DNA of 64,000 nt from Monosiga brevicollis MX1 (Eukaryota > Opisthokonta > Choanoflagellata > Craspedida > Salpingoecidae). Below, piece by piece: positions 40,101 to 51,400 of the stretch. The DNA lies in assembly GCF_000002865.3 (NCBI RefSeq), contig NW_001865051.1, positions 499,722-563,721 on the forward strand. Reading direction: 5' to 3'. The number at the start of each line of letters is the position of its first letter. Within the stretch, counting starts at the first letter, position 1. The notes under the pieces are model-generated. The model was not told where the DNA came from. It worked only from the letters and a program-made list of their open reading frames with translations, and made no database searches. A program made the translations under genes and the position numbers.

Positions 40101-41617
40101 CGACTCCGACGAGCACAGCCAACTTTGCTTTGGACCTGGGTCGTGGCGATATGCCTGGTTTGGAGGATGGGCAAGGGTCTCGGCGTGCACTCGGCGCGAC
40201 CGGTTCCCTTGAGCATCGCATGTTAGGCTCATCAACTCCACCCACGCGCCTGTCAGCCCTGGCTCGTGGAGAACCGCGCGCCATGTCACCCAGCTTCCGG
40301 CCAGTTGATCTTCGGTCCACGCGTAGCGAACAGCCCTCGCATCTCTCACTGGACTCTTCGTCTCTTGCTGCGGAAGATGACACGGAGCTGGAGGGCTCGA
40401 GCCCCGGCTCCCACCGGCGCTGGCCAGTGATTCGACCAGATGGGACTCGTGACTCTCCACCAGTAGGCATGGCAGGCCCCGCTACGGTAGGATCGGAGGA
40501 AAACATTGTCGACACGATCGGGACGCCGTCATCAACCACGGCGCGGATCCGGCATGTGGTACTCTTAGACCCGACCAGCCCGGAGGAAGCCACACTCGAG
40601 AAAAGTGCGGGGACCAAGGGTTCGCCCATGACACCCGGCTTGCTTGATGTCCAGGCCGTTCGCCAGCATCGATCCAATTCACAGGAAACGGTGCATACGG
40701 TGCGCTCGGACTCGAGTTACACGACGGCGGCAGCGGGCTCGACGGCCCAGCCCAAGTGGGTACTAAAATCCAAAACTGCGTCAGCCCATCGCAAAGGCTC
40801 GCCCACCCATCGTCCCCCGCCGTTGAACCTGGCGGGCATCTCTCACACGCGTGGACCAAGCTCAGCTACGCTTCCGGGCGGCCCCGAAACGCCACGCGCT
40901 GCGGGGCCGTTTGCGATTGGCCCACAACCAACACAGGCCGGCAATCTGGTGATACCGGCCGGGGCAGGCCACACTCTGGACTCTGGGCACACGGGGTCCG
41001 GCTTTGCTCTACCGGTGCGGCCAAGTCCTTCGAATGGCGCAGCTGTCTCGCCACATCCGATACTGCCTGCTGGCGCCAACGCGGTGCAAGCCAACGGGAA
41101 CACCCCGTATGCTTTTGGACCGATCCATAATGGCTATGTCAACGGTGGTGGTGGGTCCAGTTCCGAGGGCACGGATACACGGTCAGACACACGCCCCGTG
41201 TCCATGGTGTCCACGCGGTCAGATCAGAGTGTGCGTCAAATCTATGTTGCCCCAGTGGGGCCACCACGGGCTCGGGGCAGCGGGAGCATCGGTGGTGGTG
41301 GGGTGTATGGGGACGAACCTCCTTCACCCGCCGCCATGTCGCACACGGATAGCGTGCGCAGCCTGGTGATCTATGATGAGCCGACCATGGCCATGGACAG
41401 CTCCATCTTCAACTACAATTTTGGCAGTCCCATGAGTCTACGGGACCAGCTCAAATCCCTGCCCCGCGACCACAACGAGGCGCTGACGCCTTCTCCGACG
41501 GAGGATGCTCCAGGCTCCCCCTTGTTTGTGATGGGTGGGGCTCCGGAAGAGCCTCTCTCGCCATCGGGCGTGCACTTTGACGTGGCTGACGTAGATGAGT
41601 CCCACAGCATGGTGTAG
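37130..41617 (+). CDS. TRAF7: TRAF7-like RING / TRAF zinc finger / WD40 protein with long C-terminal tail
   Basis: A predicted E3 ubiquitin ligase and signalling scaffold. The start ATG at 37130 has a strong context (gccATGg) and gives MAHKRSMSIVAQVPETQQ; an in-frame ATG at 37070 would add 20 residues. The RING finger is intact: CPLCERVFQDPVIAIDCGHS, FCQECLSDAADQGLCCPRD. TRAF-type zinc fingers follow (CTYCTSVAEVPQHLTNCAFM, HLTNC, CRYAGFGCTFRSTPEEVAQH). A short helix (LVETADQLTVLVESLHAKAM) leads to about seven WD40 repeats, beginning GTLRAHLGPVWCIECYEDLM and including DIHVWDL, RLVRVWDLETFECLLSF, NRHIHIYSIRDQQHVLELKG and TTKVWDLEKQGLIIQSLNRH. This order is that of TRAF7. Animal TRAF7 ends just after the last WD repeat. 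Here the last exon (39854-41617) adds about 585 residues of Ser/Pro/Gly/Thr-rich disordered sequence, ending DVADVDESHSMV. Introns carry T-rich runs (38785-38822). Confidence 0.94.
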
Positions 41618-41837
41618 GGGTTGAGGTGCGCAAAGCGATGCATCACGCACATGCGTTCATTGCCAACAGTGTGTGAGCCGTGAGGGTGAAGTGGAAATGA
41701 GGGCGTTGAATCTGAATCAATTAATTGCACACAAATGGCATGCAAGTGTTGCTTGAAGGAGTGTGTGGGAGACAATGGGGCACACGCAAGGGACAGAAGA
41801 ACATGTCGGGTATGCTTGCGGGCAAGTGCAGGGGAAC

Positions 41838-42546
41838 TCAAGTGTGCTCCAGGCCGGCAATCTGTTTTGGTGCAGCTTGCATCTTGATCTTGCGTACATA
41901 GGTGCCTGCCAATGCACAGTAGCGATACGCGTGCCTCGGCGTGTGAGGAAAGAACAAGCAACGCTATACCCGAGGAGGTGCTTGGCAAGACAACAAGACT
42001 AACCGGGAAATGAGCCCTCGTTGCCATCTTGATCTTGACCGTAGAACCACTCCTCGGGCGTGGCCCCCTCCTCGGTCACTCGCAGAATGTCGCCCATGCC
42101 AAAGGACAGATCGTCGGGATCGTCGGATTTGTACTCGTACAAAGCCTATGAGAGCGTTGTTGGGCCCATATCGATAAGCCGTCGAGAGCAAATGGTCAAT
42201 CAAATACAACACTTGATTTGAAGTCCTTTGGAGCCCCGTATTCATTGAGGTGAAAAGGAAATCCAGCTCTCACGCACCTGGTAAAGAACATATTCGTGGG
42301 GTTGTAATTCACGCTTGGGAACTGGAACAGGCGTGGGGGAGGGCGGCTTTTCCACCTCGGCTTTGGCAGCACCGCCATTTTCCACGTCCACAGACAGGAC
42401 CTTATTGCGCAGTTTGATCTTGCGCACGTAGGTACCGGGGAAGTTGCCTTCACGTCCATCCTGACTGCGGCCGTAATACCAGGAATTTGGCGAGCCATCG
42501 CCTGGGCATGCCGGGCACGTGAGTACTGGCACTGCAAGAGTTGTAC

Positions 42547-42607
<61 letters not shown>

Positions 42608-43265
42608 TAATAGTAGGCCACGAACCTTCGTCGGTGACTTGCAGAATCTCGTTGGCATCAAACGTCAGGTCCTCGGGGTCACTCGATTCATATTTGTACA
42701 GAGTTTGATACAGAACATAGTTGTCCTCAGGCCCGTCATCCTCGTTTTGTCCGCCCTCTGCAAGATTTGAAATGGATGAAAGGGGAGGGGATGAATCACT
42801 TTCTGCGAGATGTAGCACGCCGTTGATGAAGGAGGCTGGATATATGTACCGTGGCTAATCACAGTGTCAAGTTTGGCAGGAAAGGTCACATGCGCACGGG
42901 CCTTTTTGCCGGATTTGAAGGCTGAAGGAGTGTCGGCGCACGTCGCATCGGATGGTAAGTTACAGAGTTCATGCCAACGCCAATGCCAGCTACTTGAGGT
43001 GGAGAACGAGATGCTTGTACAAACCTGACTTGAGCGCCATGTGTTGGCTGGGGGACACCTCCATCGGCGCAAATGGGTTACCAACGAGGGAATCGGTGCC
43101 ACTAGGCCAAACAAGAGGTAGCGCATGAGGGGCAAATGAGCAACGGAAAAGGAGCAGTCACACGAGTATGAGGTGTCAACGCCGTAGATCACCGTACGTG
43201 CTGGGCAGACGGCGGCTACCAGCGCGGGGATTTGCAGGCGGTGCTGCAATCTGAAATTCAGCCAT
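41838..43265 (-). CDS. Small adaptor with two SH3 domains
   Basis: Start ATG 43263-43265 (MAEFQIAAPPANPRAGSRRL). Short exons give TGTDSLVGNPFAPMEVSPSQ, FKSGKKARAHVTFPAKLDTV and EGGQNEDDGPEDNYVLYQTL. SH3 domain 1 is TLYKYESSDPEDLTFDANEI, LQVTDEG, SWYYGRSQDGREGNFPGTYV. A linker with the proline-rich strip KPPSPTPVPVPKRELQP follows. SH3 domain 2 is ALYEYKSDDPDDLSFGMGDI, LRVTEEG, EEWFYGQDQDGNEGSFPG. A donor after FPG joins to TYVRKIKMQAAPKQIAG, and the protein ends LEHT (stop 41838-41840). Both domains keep the ALYxY, acidic RT-loop, WxxG and PxxY-like features, and they resemble each other strongly, so one likely arose by duplication. The NPF tripeptide (residues about 30-32) is a known EH-domain ligand and hints at endocytosis (inference). 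Length is about 260 residues. A (GT)n run at 42550-42605 splits SH3 domain 1 in an intron. Confidence 0.88.
42550..42605. repeat. (TG)n run in two-SH3 gene intron
   Basis: About 28 TG units; because the gene is on the minus strand, the transcript carries (CA)n here. Confidence 0.98.
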
Positions 43266-44169
43266 CTCGCAACGTCGGTCGATCAGCGCTTCACGGTGGT
43301 CGTCGGTGCAAGATGTGCACGCAGAAAGGGCGGTGGCAGACCACTTGGCGAGGAATCACAAAAAAAAAGGGGGGGGCAAGGGATGTGCGTTTTGAAAGCA
43401 CAGCTAGCACCAGCACCAGCTCCTGCGGCGAGCGACAGCGACAAACGGCGGCACCGCTGGGACGGGGCGGCGTGGAGATGCTCCGGTTGAGTCGCTCTTG
43501 GTAGATGAAGCACCGCCGTCAAAGCCTTGTGCAGAGCCGCAAGTCGGCAAGGAGCTCGAGTCTACCAGATAACGGGCCATCCGGAGGCCCCATCATATGC
43601 AGATGGAAGCAGAAACAGCAGCAGAGGGTGAGACGAGGAGCTACAAGTTGACGATGAGTGGGAGCGGCAGCGCAACAAGCATACACACTTACCTATGATC
43701 GACGCCGAACCGAGACTAAGACCGAGACCGAGCTGCCTGATGCACCACCAGACGAGGCCCCGACAGAGACGAGACGAGACGAGACGAGACGAGACGAGAG
43801 AGAGAGAAGAGAGAGACGAGAGAGAGAGAGAAGAGAGAGAGAGAGAAGAGAGAGACGAGAGAGGCACTGCCGTATCTACAGCAAAAAATAAAGACAAAAA
43901 GACAGATAGAGAGGGAAAGGGAGAGAGGTATCGCTCGTGCGTCAANNNNNNNNNNNNNNNNNNNNNNNNNNNNNNNNNNNNNNNNNNNNNNNNNNNNNNN
44001 NNNNNNNNNNNNNTCTCTCTCGTCCCTCTCTTCTCTCTCGTTTCTCTTGCTTATTCTTCTCTCTCTCTCTGCAAGAATGTCAGCGAAAAAGTCGACATCT
44101 AAACTTAGAGCCTTGGATCAAGTTATTTTTAGGACAACACGTTCGCCTCCCTTTCCCTTTCCAAACACG
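43266..44169. other. Divergent region with GAGAC/GA repeats and a gap
   Basis: Spacer between two divergent genes. It contains tandem GAGAC units at about 43775-43800, a GA-rich tract to about 43865, the 68-N gap at 43946-44013 and a CT-rich stretch directly after the gap. Any promoter elements near the gap cannot be judged. Confidence 0.7.
43946..44013. other. Assembly gap (68 N)
   Basis: A run of unknown bases inside the divergent spacer, flanked by GA-rich sequence on the left and CT-rich sequence on the right. The repeat flanks probably caused the gap; a hairpin-forming inverted GA/CT arrangement is possible. Confidence 0.99.
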
Positions 44170-44962
44170 ATGGCACCCAAGAAAGCTGGCAAGAAGGCGG
44201 CGGCGTCGGCCCCGCAGAGCAAGCCCGAGGAAGTCCCGGCTAGCAAGCCCGACGAGGATGAGGTCGAAGATGCTGCACCGGTATGGTCTTGCTTTTTGGT
44301 GTTCTTTCAGGCCCTGGCTCTGGGCCACTGGGAGGCTCACAACACGCCAACGGCTTTGGCATGCCTCGCGCCGTGTGGTGTAGGAGGAGCCGGTGAAGGG
44401 CAAGCACAGCGATGGCTCGGCCGCGATGCGCAACATGGAGGGTGATGAGCACGAGGGCTCGGGTGCCAATGCCGAGGCGGCCAGTGCCGCGGCTCAGCAA
44501 GTAAGCAGATCATGACCCTCGCATCGCTTGTGATAGTTTGGCCTGTTCATCCGCTCACGCCGCGGTGATGTATGTGCATGTGGATGATGCGTGTTTGTAG
44601 ATGGGCGCCTCCAGCAGCAAAAAGTACGTATGCAGCGACTCTTCCTCATTGTCCGAAATTCATTGCCGTCCCGCTCCTCTCGTCGGCCCTCGCTCTCTCG
44701 TGTTGCTTCTCAACACGCCAAATCATTTCCCAACCAGAAGGGCATCAGTCGTTTTGTACCCCTCACCTGCACACAGAACTAATCATGTTACCACGGATCT
44801 CCTGCCGATTCGCCATCACACAGGGTCAAAGCTAATGATGCACACGTGAAGAGCCTCCAGGAACAGCTGGACCTGTCCACAGCGCAAGCCACCAAGCTAC
44901 TACAGGACGCGAACAACGATTTGGAAAAGGCGCTACTTGCCGGCGTTTTGGTCCAGCTCTAA
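44170..44962 (+). CDS. Small acidic protein with C-terminal UBA-like helix bundle
   Basis: Four short exons are read in phase. The first starts MAPKKAGKKAAASAPQSKPE and is Lys/Ala-rich. The second is EEPVKGKHSDGSAAMRNMEG followed by Ala/Glu-rich sequence. The third is a tiny exon, MGASSSKK (about 44601-44623). The fourth is VKANDAHVKSLQEQLDLSTA then ATKLLQDANNDLEKALLAGV, ending VLVQL at TAA 44960-44962. The last part has the three-helix spacing of a UBA or NAC/HYPK-type domain (L--qld-s-a-A---L--a--DLe-AL), which binds ubiquitin or acts in ribosome-linked complexes. Total length is about 130 residues. The third exon would itself be an acceptable N-myristoylated start if transcription began there. 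The basic/acidic linker and small size make the overall family uncertain. Confidence 0.7.
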
Positions 44963-45447
44963 AGCAGTGCGCCACCGGCAACAATCTCCTTTGTCGACCT
45001 TTGTCTCTTTCTTCCCATGCCTTTTTGTCCCTCTGTGCTATCGCTGCTGGCCAAGGGCGTTACACAGAAACTTTGTCAGGTGGCTCTGGACCCGTCCAAA
45101 GCTTTGGCATCGCCGTGGTTGAATCTGCCTCTGAAGCAATGGCATGACAGCCTCTTGACATAATTTGGCAAATTTTCATCCCGTCTTCAGCGCATCAGCT
45201 GACCTGATGTTGATTCGAGGCAAGCATCGAGGCAAGCATCTGGGCTTGAGCCGCTTGCACCGACAGCTGACCAAAACCACCTTGAAATTCAAACTTTCTC
45301 TGACCAAGTCCTGTTGAACAACACCATCCTCAAGCACTGTCCATCGCCCTATCCTCTATTTGTGCCGACCGATCCAGCGCCTCCCTCGTATGTCAAATCT
45401 CGAGCAAGAGCAAGTCAACCTCGCCTGCTGGCAATCATCCCTCTTGC

Positions 45448-45487
<40 letters not shown>

Positions 45488-45699
45488 ACTGACTTCGCCT
45501 TCTGACATTTTCTGATCTGCTCCGCCCCCGCTCGCGCGTTCTGGACAAGCTTGGTAGCCGCGGCGATCCTTCGGGCGACGCTGCTCGTTTAGGTGGCAAG
45601 CCAGACTGGTGTTGTCTTGTGGGTGCTCTTCTTGTTGGCAAGGGGGAAGAGAGAGAAAAAGAGCGAAACGTCGTTGCGGCGTTGGCCCTTGCTGGCACC
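44963..45699. other. Spacer with poly(A) run
   Basis: Intergenic sequence between two plus-strand genes. It holds the 3' untranslated region of the UBA-like gene and, at 45449-45484, an uninterrupted run of about 35 A. I find no coding remnant directly upstream of the A-run that would identify a retrocopied gene. Confidence 0.65.
45449..45484. repeat. Poly(A) run
   Basis: About 35 consecutive A residues on the plus strand, 215 bp upstream of the ankyrin-gene start codon. Confidence 0.98.
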
Positions 45700-47258
45700 A
45701 TGGGTGACGATGTGGCAAGATCCATGGCCGAGGCCCGGGAGGCAGCTGAAATGGGCCGGCGACTTCAAATGACCAACTACGAGCGCTTTCTGCGTGGAGA
45801 GGTATGTCGATACGCAGCCTGTCTGCCTCCAACAAAGGTGATCCGGGCTCCTGGGCGTGTCTAGTACTCACCAGACCAACGGGTGGACCGCAACGGTTGC
45901 CACCACTTGAGCAGGAGGTGGTCTTTCCCGTGCACAACGACACCGCTGGGTTCAAGCTGAAAAAGAGCTCGTTGCCTCCACCTCGCCCCAAAAGTCGTCC
46001 GCGCAAGGTCAAATTCACCTTTGTAGATGAATTAACAGATTGCATCGCCGAAGGAGACAAGTCTGGCATTGAGCAAGCGCTCAAGGCCAATGCCAACGTC
46101 AATGCTCGTGACAACGAAGGCATGACCCCGCTTCATCGGTGAGTGTGAGGCCTCGGTCCTTCATATTTGATTGCCAAACGCAAAGTCGAGTTTTCTGGCC
46201 TGCTAAACTGATGGAACCATGGTCTTGGATTCCCCAGAGCTTGTATTGAACAGGATTTGCAAACCGTGAGCCGGCTCATCGATGCCGGTGCCGACGTGAA
46301 CGTCCGTGATGACGACTGGTGGACACCACTTCACTCGGCTGCTGATGTCGGTGCGTTGGACGGCGCCTTGGATTGATGCGCTCGGTCACAGCCACCATCA
46401 CTTGCCACAGCATCTGGCCCGCCCGCTCAGGTGCCCCCTTCCTTTTTGTTTGATTTATTTTATTTTATTTTATTTTCGTTCGGTTCGGCGACAGGTGCTT
46501 GGCGCATCTGCAATACGCTCTTAAACAATGGCGCCGACCCGACCGCCGTCAATGCCGATGGCGATCTTCCTCTGGACGTGGCCATGGATATGCGCACCGA
46601 GGGTGTTTTGCAGCGCGCTTTGGAGGATGCTGGTCACGCAGACAAGGTTGGGTTCCATCGTTTGGTCTTGGCCGGCACAACCCACGTTACCAACCGTCGT
46701 GTGCCTCCCGGCTGTCTGGCACTGTGGCATTCTCGCCTTAACTTGGGGCCTTGTGGGATCGGGATCCGTTGGTATAGGAAGCCTGGGAGGATCTTCGAAC
46801 TCGCGATGAGCGAGTTATGCTCGCTGACATGAAGAAGCTGGTGATGCGTGGAGGCAACATCAATACTCCACTCAACGCAGCCGTTCGTTTTACTGGGCCT
46901 ATTTCTCACCTGTCGCAAAGCCCTTCTCCGAGTACGCCGCTGTGGCCTCACTGCAAATTTGCATTCCCTTTCATCCTCTGATGTAGGGCGCCACCCCCTT
47001 GCACATTGCAGCGTGCAACGGCTACCAGTATGTTTGCGGTGTTGCTGTTGGTGCTCTCAGACACAATTCCGAGTTTTGACACCACCTTTGCTTCCCTCCG
47101 CGCCGCCTGTTAGTCGGGTTGTGGCCTTTCTTCTGGAAAACAAGGATGTGCAGCTAAATGCCCGAGATCAAGATGGCAATACCCCCCTGCATCTTGCCGT
47201 CTATTTTGAAGGCAAGTCTATGCGTGGACCTCGTGGTATTTAGTTTTTTTTTTTTTTG

Positions 47259-47314
<56 letters not shown>

Positions 47315-47785
47315 AAACGTTGACCCCGGTGCGTCTTCGTACTTTGCTTGCCTATGTCTCACCGGGCTTGGCATGCCACAACCGTTGATAGCGTACGAGT
47401 GTGTGATGCAACTGGCCATGGCCGGGGCTGACATCAACGCAACCAACATGTACCGCCAGCGACCGATCGTCATGACCGAAAACGACACCTTGCTCAAAAT
47501 TCTCAAAGCCGTCGACAAGCAAGCCGATGACCTCTTACTTTCTGGTACGTCGGGCAGCTTTGGGTGGCAAATTGGTACTCGCGCGAGCCACACCTTCCAG
47601 CCGACTGCGACCGGCTGAAGGATCTCACGTCTGGGCTACGGCTGATTGTCAATTCGTTTTATGACGCCTTTCTAGGCATGGCTGGACGTGGGCGAACAGC
47701 GAGCGGACGCCGCCATAGCAAGCAGCAGGCTCATGACTCAATGCGCCGCGACCGCTACCAGGAAGGCATGGCCCTGCGCTCCTAA
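45700..47785 (+). CDS. Ankyrin-repeat PP1-targeting subunit (PPP1R16/MYPT-like)
   Basis: A regulatory subunit that binds protein phosphatase 1 and directs it to substrates. The start ATG at 45700 gives MGDDVARSMAEAREAAEMGR and LQMTNYERFLRGE, like the N-terminal helix of PPP1R16A/B. QEVVFPVHNDTAG and the PP1-docking motif in RPRKVKFTFVDE (KVKF, an RVxF motif) come directly before the first ankyrin repeat, as in the MYPT family. Ankyrin repeats are KANANVNARDNEGMTPLHR, DAGADVNVRDDDWWTPLHSA, NNGADPTAVNADGDLPLDVA, then the family's inserted helix (DERVMLADMKKLVMRGGNIN), GATPLHIAACNGYQ, ENKDVQLNARDQDGNTPLHL and MAGADINATNMYRQRPIVMT. The C-terminal exon has a short basic tail (GRTASGRRHSKQQAHDSMRR) ending MALRS. 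Unlike animal PPP1R16 it has no CaaX prenylation signal. Introns include a (CT)n run at about 47260-47311. Confidence 0.9.
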
Positions 47786-48429
47786 ACGACTACGACACTT
47801 TTATTATTCCTTGCCCGAGCATCCGTGTTCCACCTCCTGGGCTGCCGCGTCTTGAGCTGTTTCTTTTGGTGGGTGGCAGGCTGTCAGATACTTGTGCGGC
47901 AGCACCCTGTTCATAGCCATCATTTCTTACAGGACAATCAATCAATCCGTCATCTTGCCACTCGATTCGTGGATCTGTATCGCACACCCAAAGAAAGCAC
48001 AAACCATAAAAGTACGACCAATCAAACAACAACAACAACTTTGACCCTTGACCCAGGGTTGTGCGCATTTCCTCCACATTCCCTGAACCAAAAGCATGTG
48101 TCCAGCCAATCCCACCATGCACTGAGGGAACCAGACTATGGAAACAAAAACGTGTCAAGCGAGTTACACACACACACACACATACTAGCTTAAAAGGTCT
48201 GACGTTTTTATTTGATGATCGTACGTCAAGTTGTGATGATGATGATTATGGTGATGAGAGAGAGATCAAGAGAGAGAGCCATTTTGCCGCTCCGGCCCCG
48301 CTCCGTCATTTGCGGTGAGCCGTTCTTGTTGTTGAGGGCACGCTGGTCTCGAGCTGTGGCTGTGGCTATGGGGTGCGCTTGTTGTTATTGTAACTGGGGT
48401 ATCGTGCTTGTGTGCTTAGCATATCCACC
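47786..48429. other. Spacer upstream of tryptophan synthase
   Basis: About 640 bp between two plus-strand genes. It contains short CA and GATGAT-type runs (48168-48182, 48235-48255) and no convincing exon. The 3' part probably holds the promoter of the tryptophan synthase gene. Confidence 0.6.
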
Positions 48430-51400
48430 ATGGCCGTCGCCATCCGTCAAGCGTTTGCCCGCTGCCAGCGGCTGGGCAAGCCCGCCTTTGTCGGGTTTCT
48501 GACCGCTGGCTTTCCGACGTTGGACACCACCATCCCGGCTCTTGTGGCTCTTCAGGTGTGACATGTCTGTTCCTGACACGCCTCAATTTCTTGCAGCCTG
48601 GCACCGTGCCACATCACCGCCCTTGACGCCACATGGCCCACCCTCACAATCCATCTCGATCTACTTCACGCATGGCGATAGGAGGGCGGTGCCGACATCA
48701 TCGAGCTGGGTTTGCCCTTCTCCGACCCTTTGGCCGATGGCGGGGCTATCCAAAAGGCCAATACCCAAGCCTTGGCCAACGGCATGACCGTACCCAAACT
48801 GGTGCAACTCATTGCCGACGCGCGCAAGGTAGGCATCACCCGTCTCGAGCCCTGTCTCAGAGGGACGTCAGCCGCTCAGCATGCTCGTTTGACATCCATG
48901 GCGTTGAAATTGGTAGGCGGGTGTGACTGTGCCCATTGTTATCATGGGCTACTTCAACCCGATGATGGCCTACGGCTTCGAGCGCTTTGCCAAGGACGTA
49001 GCTGAGGCTGGTGGCAACGGCTTTATCATTGTAGATCTGCCGCCCGAGCAAGCAAGCAGTGCCTTAGAGGCCATCAATCGCCACGATCTTGGCTTTGTGC
49101 CGCTGGTGACACCCACCACGACGGATGAACGCATGGCCAAACTTGCCTCCATTGGCAACTGCTTCATTTACTGTGTGAGCGTTACTGGTACGTTGATCGG
49201 GCCTGCTTCATGTCCCCTGACCCGTCGTGACGTCTTGGTTTTTATTTTATTTTATTTCATTTATTTACTTTTTGTTTTAACGTGTGGAGTTTTGTTTTTA
49301 CATGTTGCTGTTGATGTCAGCTCACGATGCTCACCACGTTGTCCGACGGGCAGGCGTAACTGGTGCGCGCACCAATTTGGCTGAAGACTTGCCCGACTTT
49401 ATTGCCCGTGTGCGCAAGCATACTCAATTGCCTCTGGCCGTGGGCTTTGGCATTAGCAAGGTAGCAACTTGCACAATCGGTCCCGCGCCCCAGTACAGGT
49501 GTCAGGAGCTCAAAAGCAACAGCTCTGCCCTCACGCCACCCTTTTGAATTGCCACTGTTTGGAACCGGGTAGCGTGAGCACGTGGTCACGGTCGGGCAAA
49601 ATGCTGATGGCGCTGTTGTGGGGTCGGCGATCATCGCCGCCGTGGATAGCCTTGGTATGTTGACGAGGTCTAGCCAGACTTCTCCCACGCAACTCATCTG
49701 CGACTGATACGAATCTTTCGACTGTCCTCTGCCGGGTGTACGTGCGGCAGGTCCTGAGGCTTCACCGGCGGATCGGGCACAACAAGTTCAAGCTCTCATC
49801 CAAGACTTGACGCAGGGCAAGACCCATGCCGAGGGTGAAGACGAGGCGGTATGTTTCTGCTTCTCCTTGCCCGCCTGGTCAGACTACGCTTCGGTTTTGC
49901 GCTCCTTTGGTTCCACCGTGACCACGATGATTGTATACACTTCCGTTTGAGTTTGTAGATGGACAAGATTGTGGTTGATGGTGCGTCCTTTGATCAACAA
50001 CATGCAGGCTTCAGCTATGGTGCTTTTGGGGGGCGCTACATCCCCGAGACCCTGGTTGAAGCCCACGAGCAGCTCTGGGAGGCCTGGCAGGAGGCTTGGA
50101 AGGACCCAGCTTTCCACGAGGAACTGGCGCACCTTCGCTCGAAATATGTTGGTGGACCCACACCCCTTTGGAAGTGTGAGCGGCTCAGCCAAGCCTGCGG
50201 TAGGTTCATGTGCTGACGTGGCCTGATCGTTGAGCATAATTGGCGGCCCGGTGTCCTAAGCTTGTGCCGGTGATGTGTGGGGCTGCTGGCCAATGTTCTA
50301 GGCGGGGGTGAAATTTGGCTCAAGCGTGAAGATTTGGCGCACACCGGTGCGCATAAGATTAATAACGCGTTGGGCCAGGTGCTGCTCGCCAAGCGTCTCA
50401 ATAAGGAGCGATTGATCGCCGAGACTGGTGCCGGTCAACATGGAGTGGCCATGGCGACGGCCTGCGCCCTTATGGGCATCAAGTGTATGTAGCACGTCCG
50501 GGCCGCGAGATCGTCAAGCATGGTTCGGGGCGGTTTTTCCATCTGGTCCTTCACTCAATTTCCTGTGTTTTGGGTGGGTTTCTGGTGTCTGATCGACAGG
50601 TGTCGTGTACATGGGTGAAGAAGACACGCAACGCCAGTCACTCAACGTCTTTCGAATGAAGATGCTCGGGGCCGAGGTGGGCGCCACGCCTTTGTATCGC
50701 TCTTGCGCATTTGGCGCTAGCTAGCAGGGCGTGTCATGCTCGTCACCGGCTCATGCTGAATGTCTGGTGAACGTTTCGCGGGGTTAGGTCGTGGCTGTCA
50801 AGTCTGGGTCGCGCACGCTCAAGGATGCTATCAACGAGGCCATGCGTGATTGGGTGACCAACGTGCGCACCACCCATTACTGCCTCGGATCGGCTGTGGG
50901 CCCACATCCTTTTCCCTTGATTGTACGCGACCTGCAATGCGTCATTGGTCGCGAAGCGCGCACGGAGGTGAGTTCGCCACGTCGCTCTTGCATTCACCGG
51001 GAGTGGGATACCCTTGGGGGAGGGTTGTTGTTTTTGGTCCTGCTGCATCTTGAGTTCCAAATCCCGTGTCCTGAACATGGGTCCCGAGCCATGATTCCTG
51101 ACGTTGTTGGGGCTGGGCTGTGACCTTAGTTTTTGGAGACCACAGGTTCTCTGCCCGATGCGGTCATTGCTTGCGTTGGGGGTGGTTCCAACGCCATCGG
51201 CATGTTCCATCCCTTTGTCGGGGACGAAGGTTGGTCTGCGTCGGTCAACCCAAGAGAGCGTGGTTTTGGCCGGGAGGCGGCTTTCTCCTTGTTCGCGCTA
51301 GCTCTGGTGTGGTGACAGATGTGAACTTTGTGGCGGGTGATTGATCGCCTAGGTGTGCGCTTGATCGGCGTGGAGGCTGGTGGTGAGCACGGCGTGGAAG

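Noticed and set aside
45260-45484. Possible retrocopied gene ending in poly(A)
   Set aside because: No recognisable coding remnant or target-site duplication is seen beside the A-run, and similar A/T runs occur widely in introns here.
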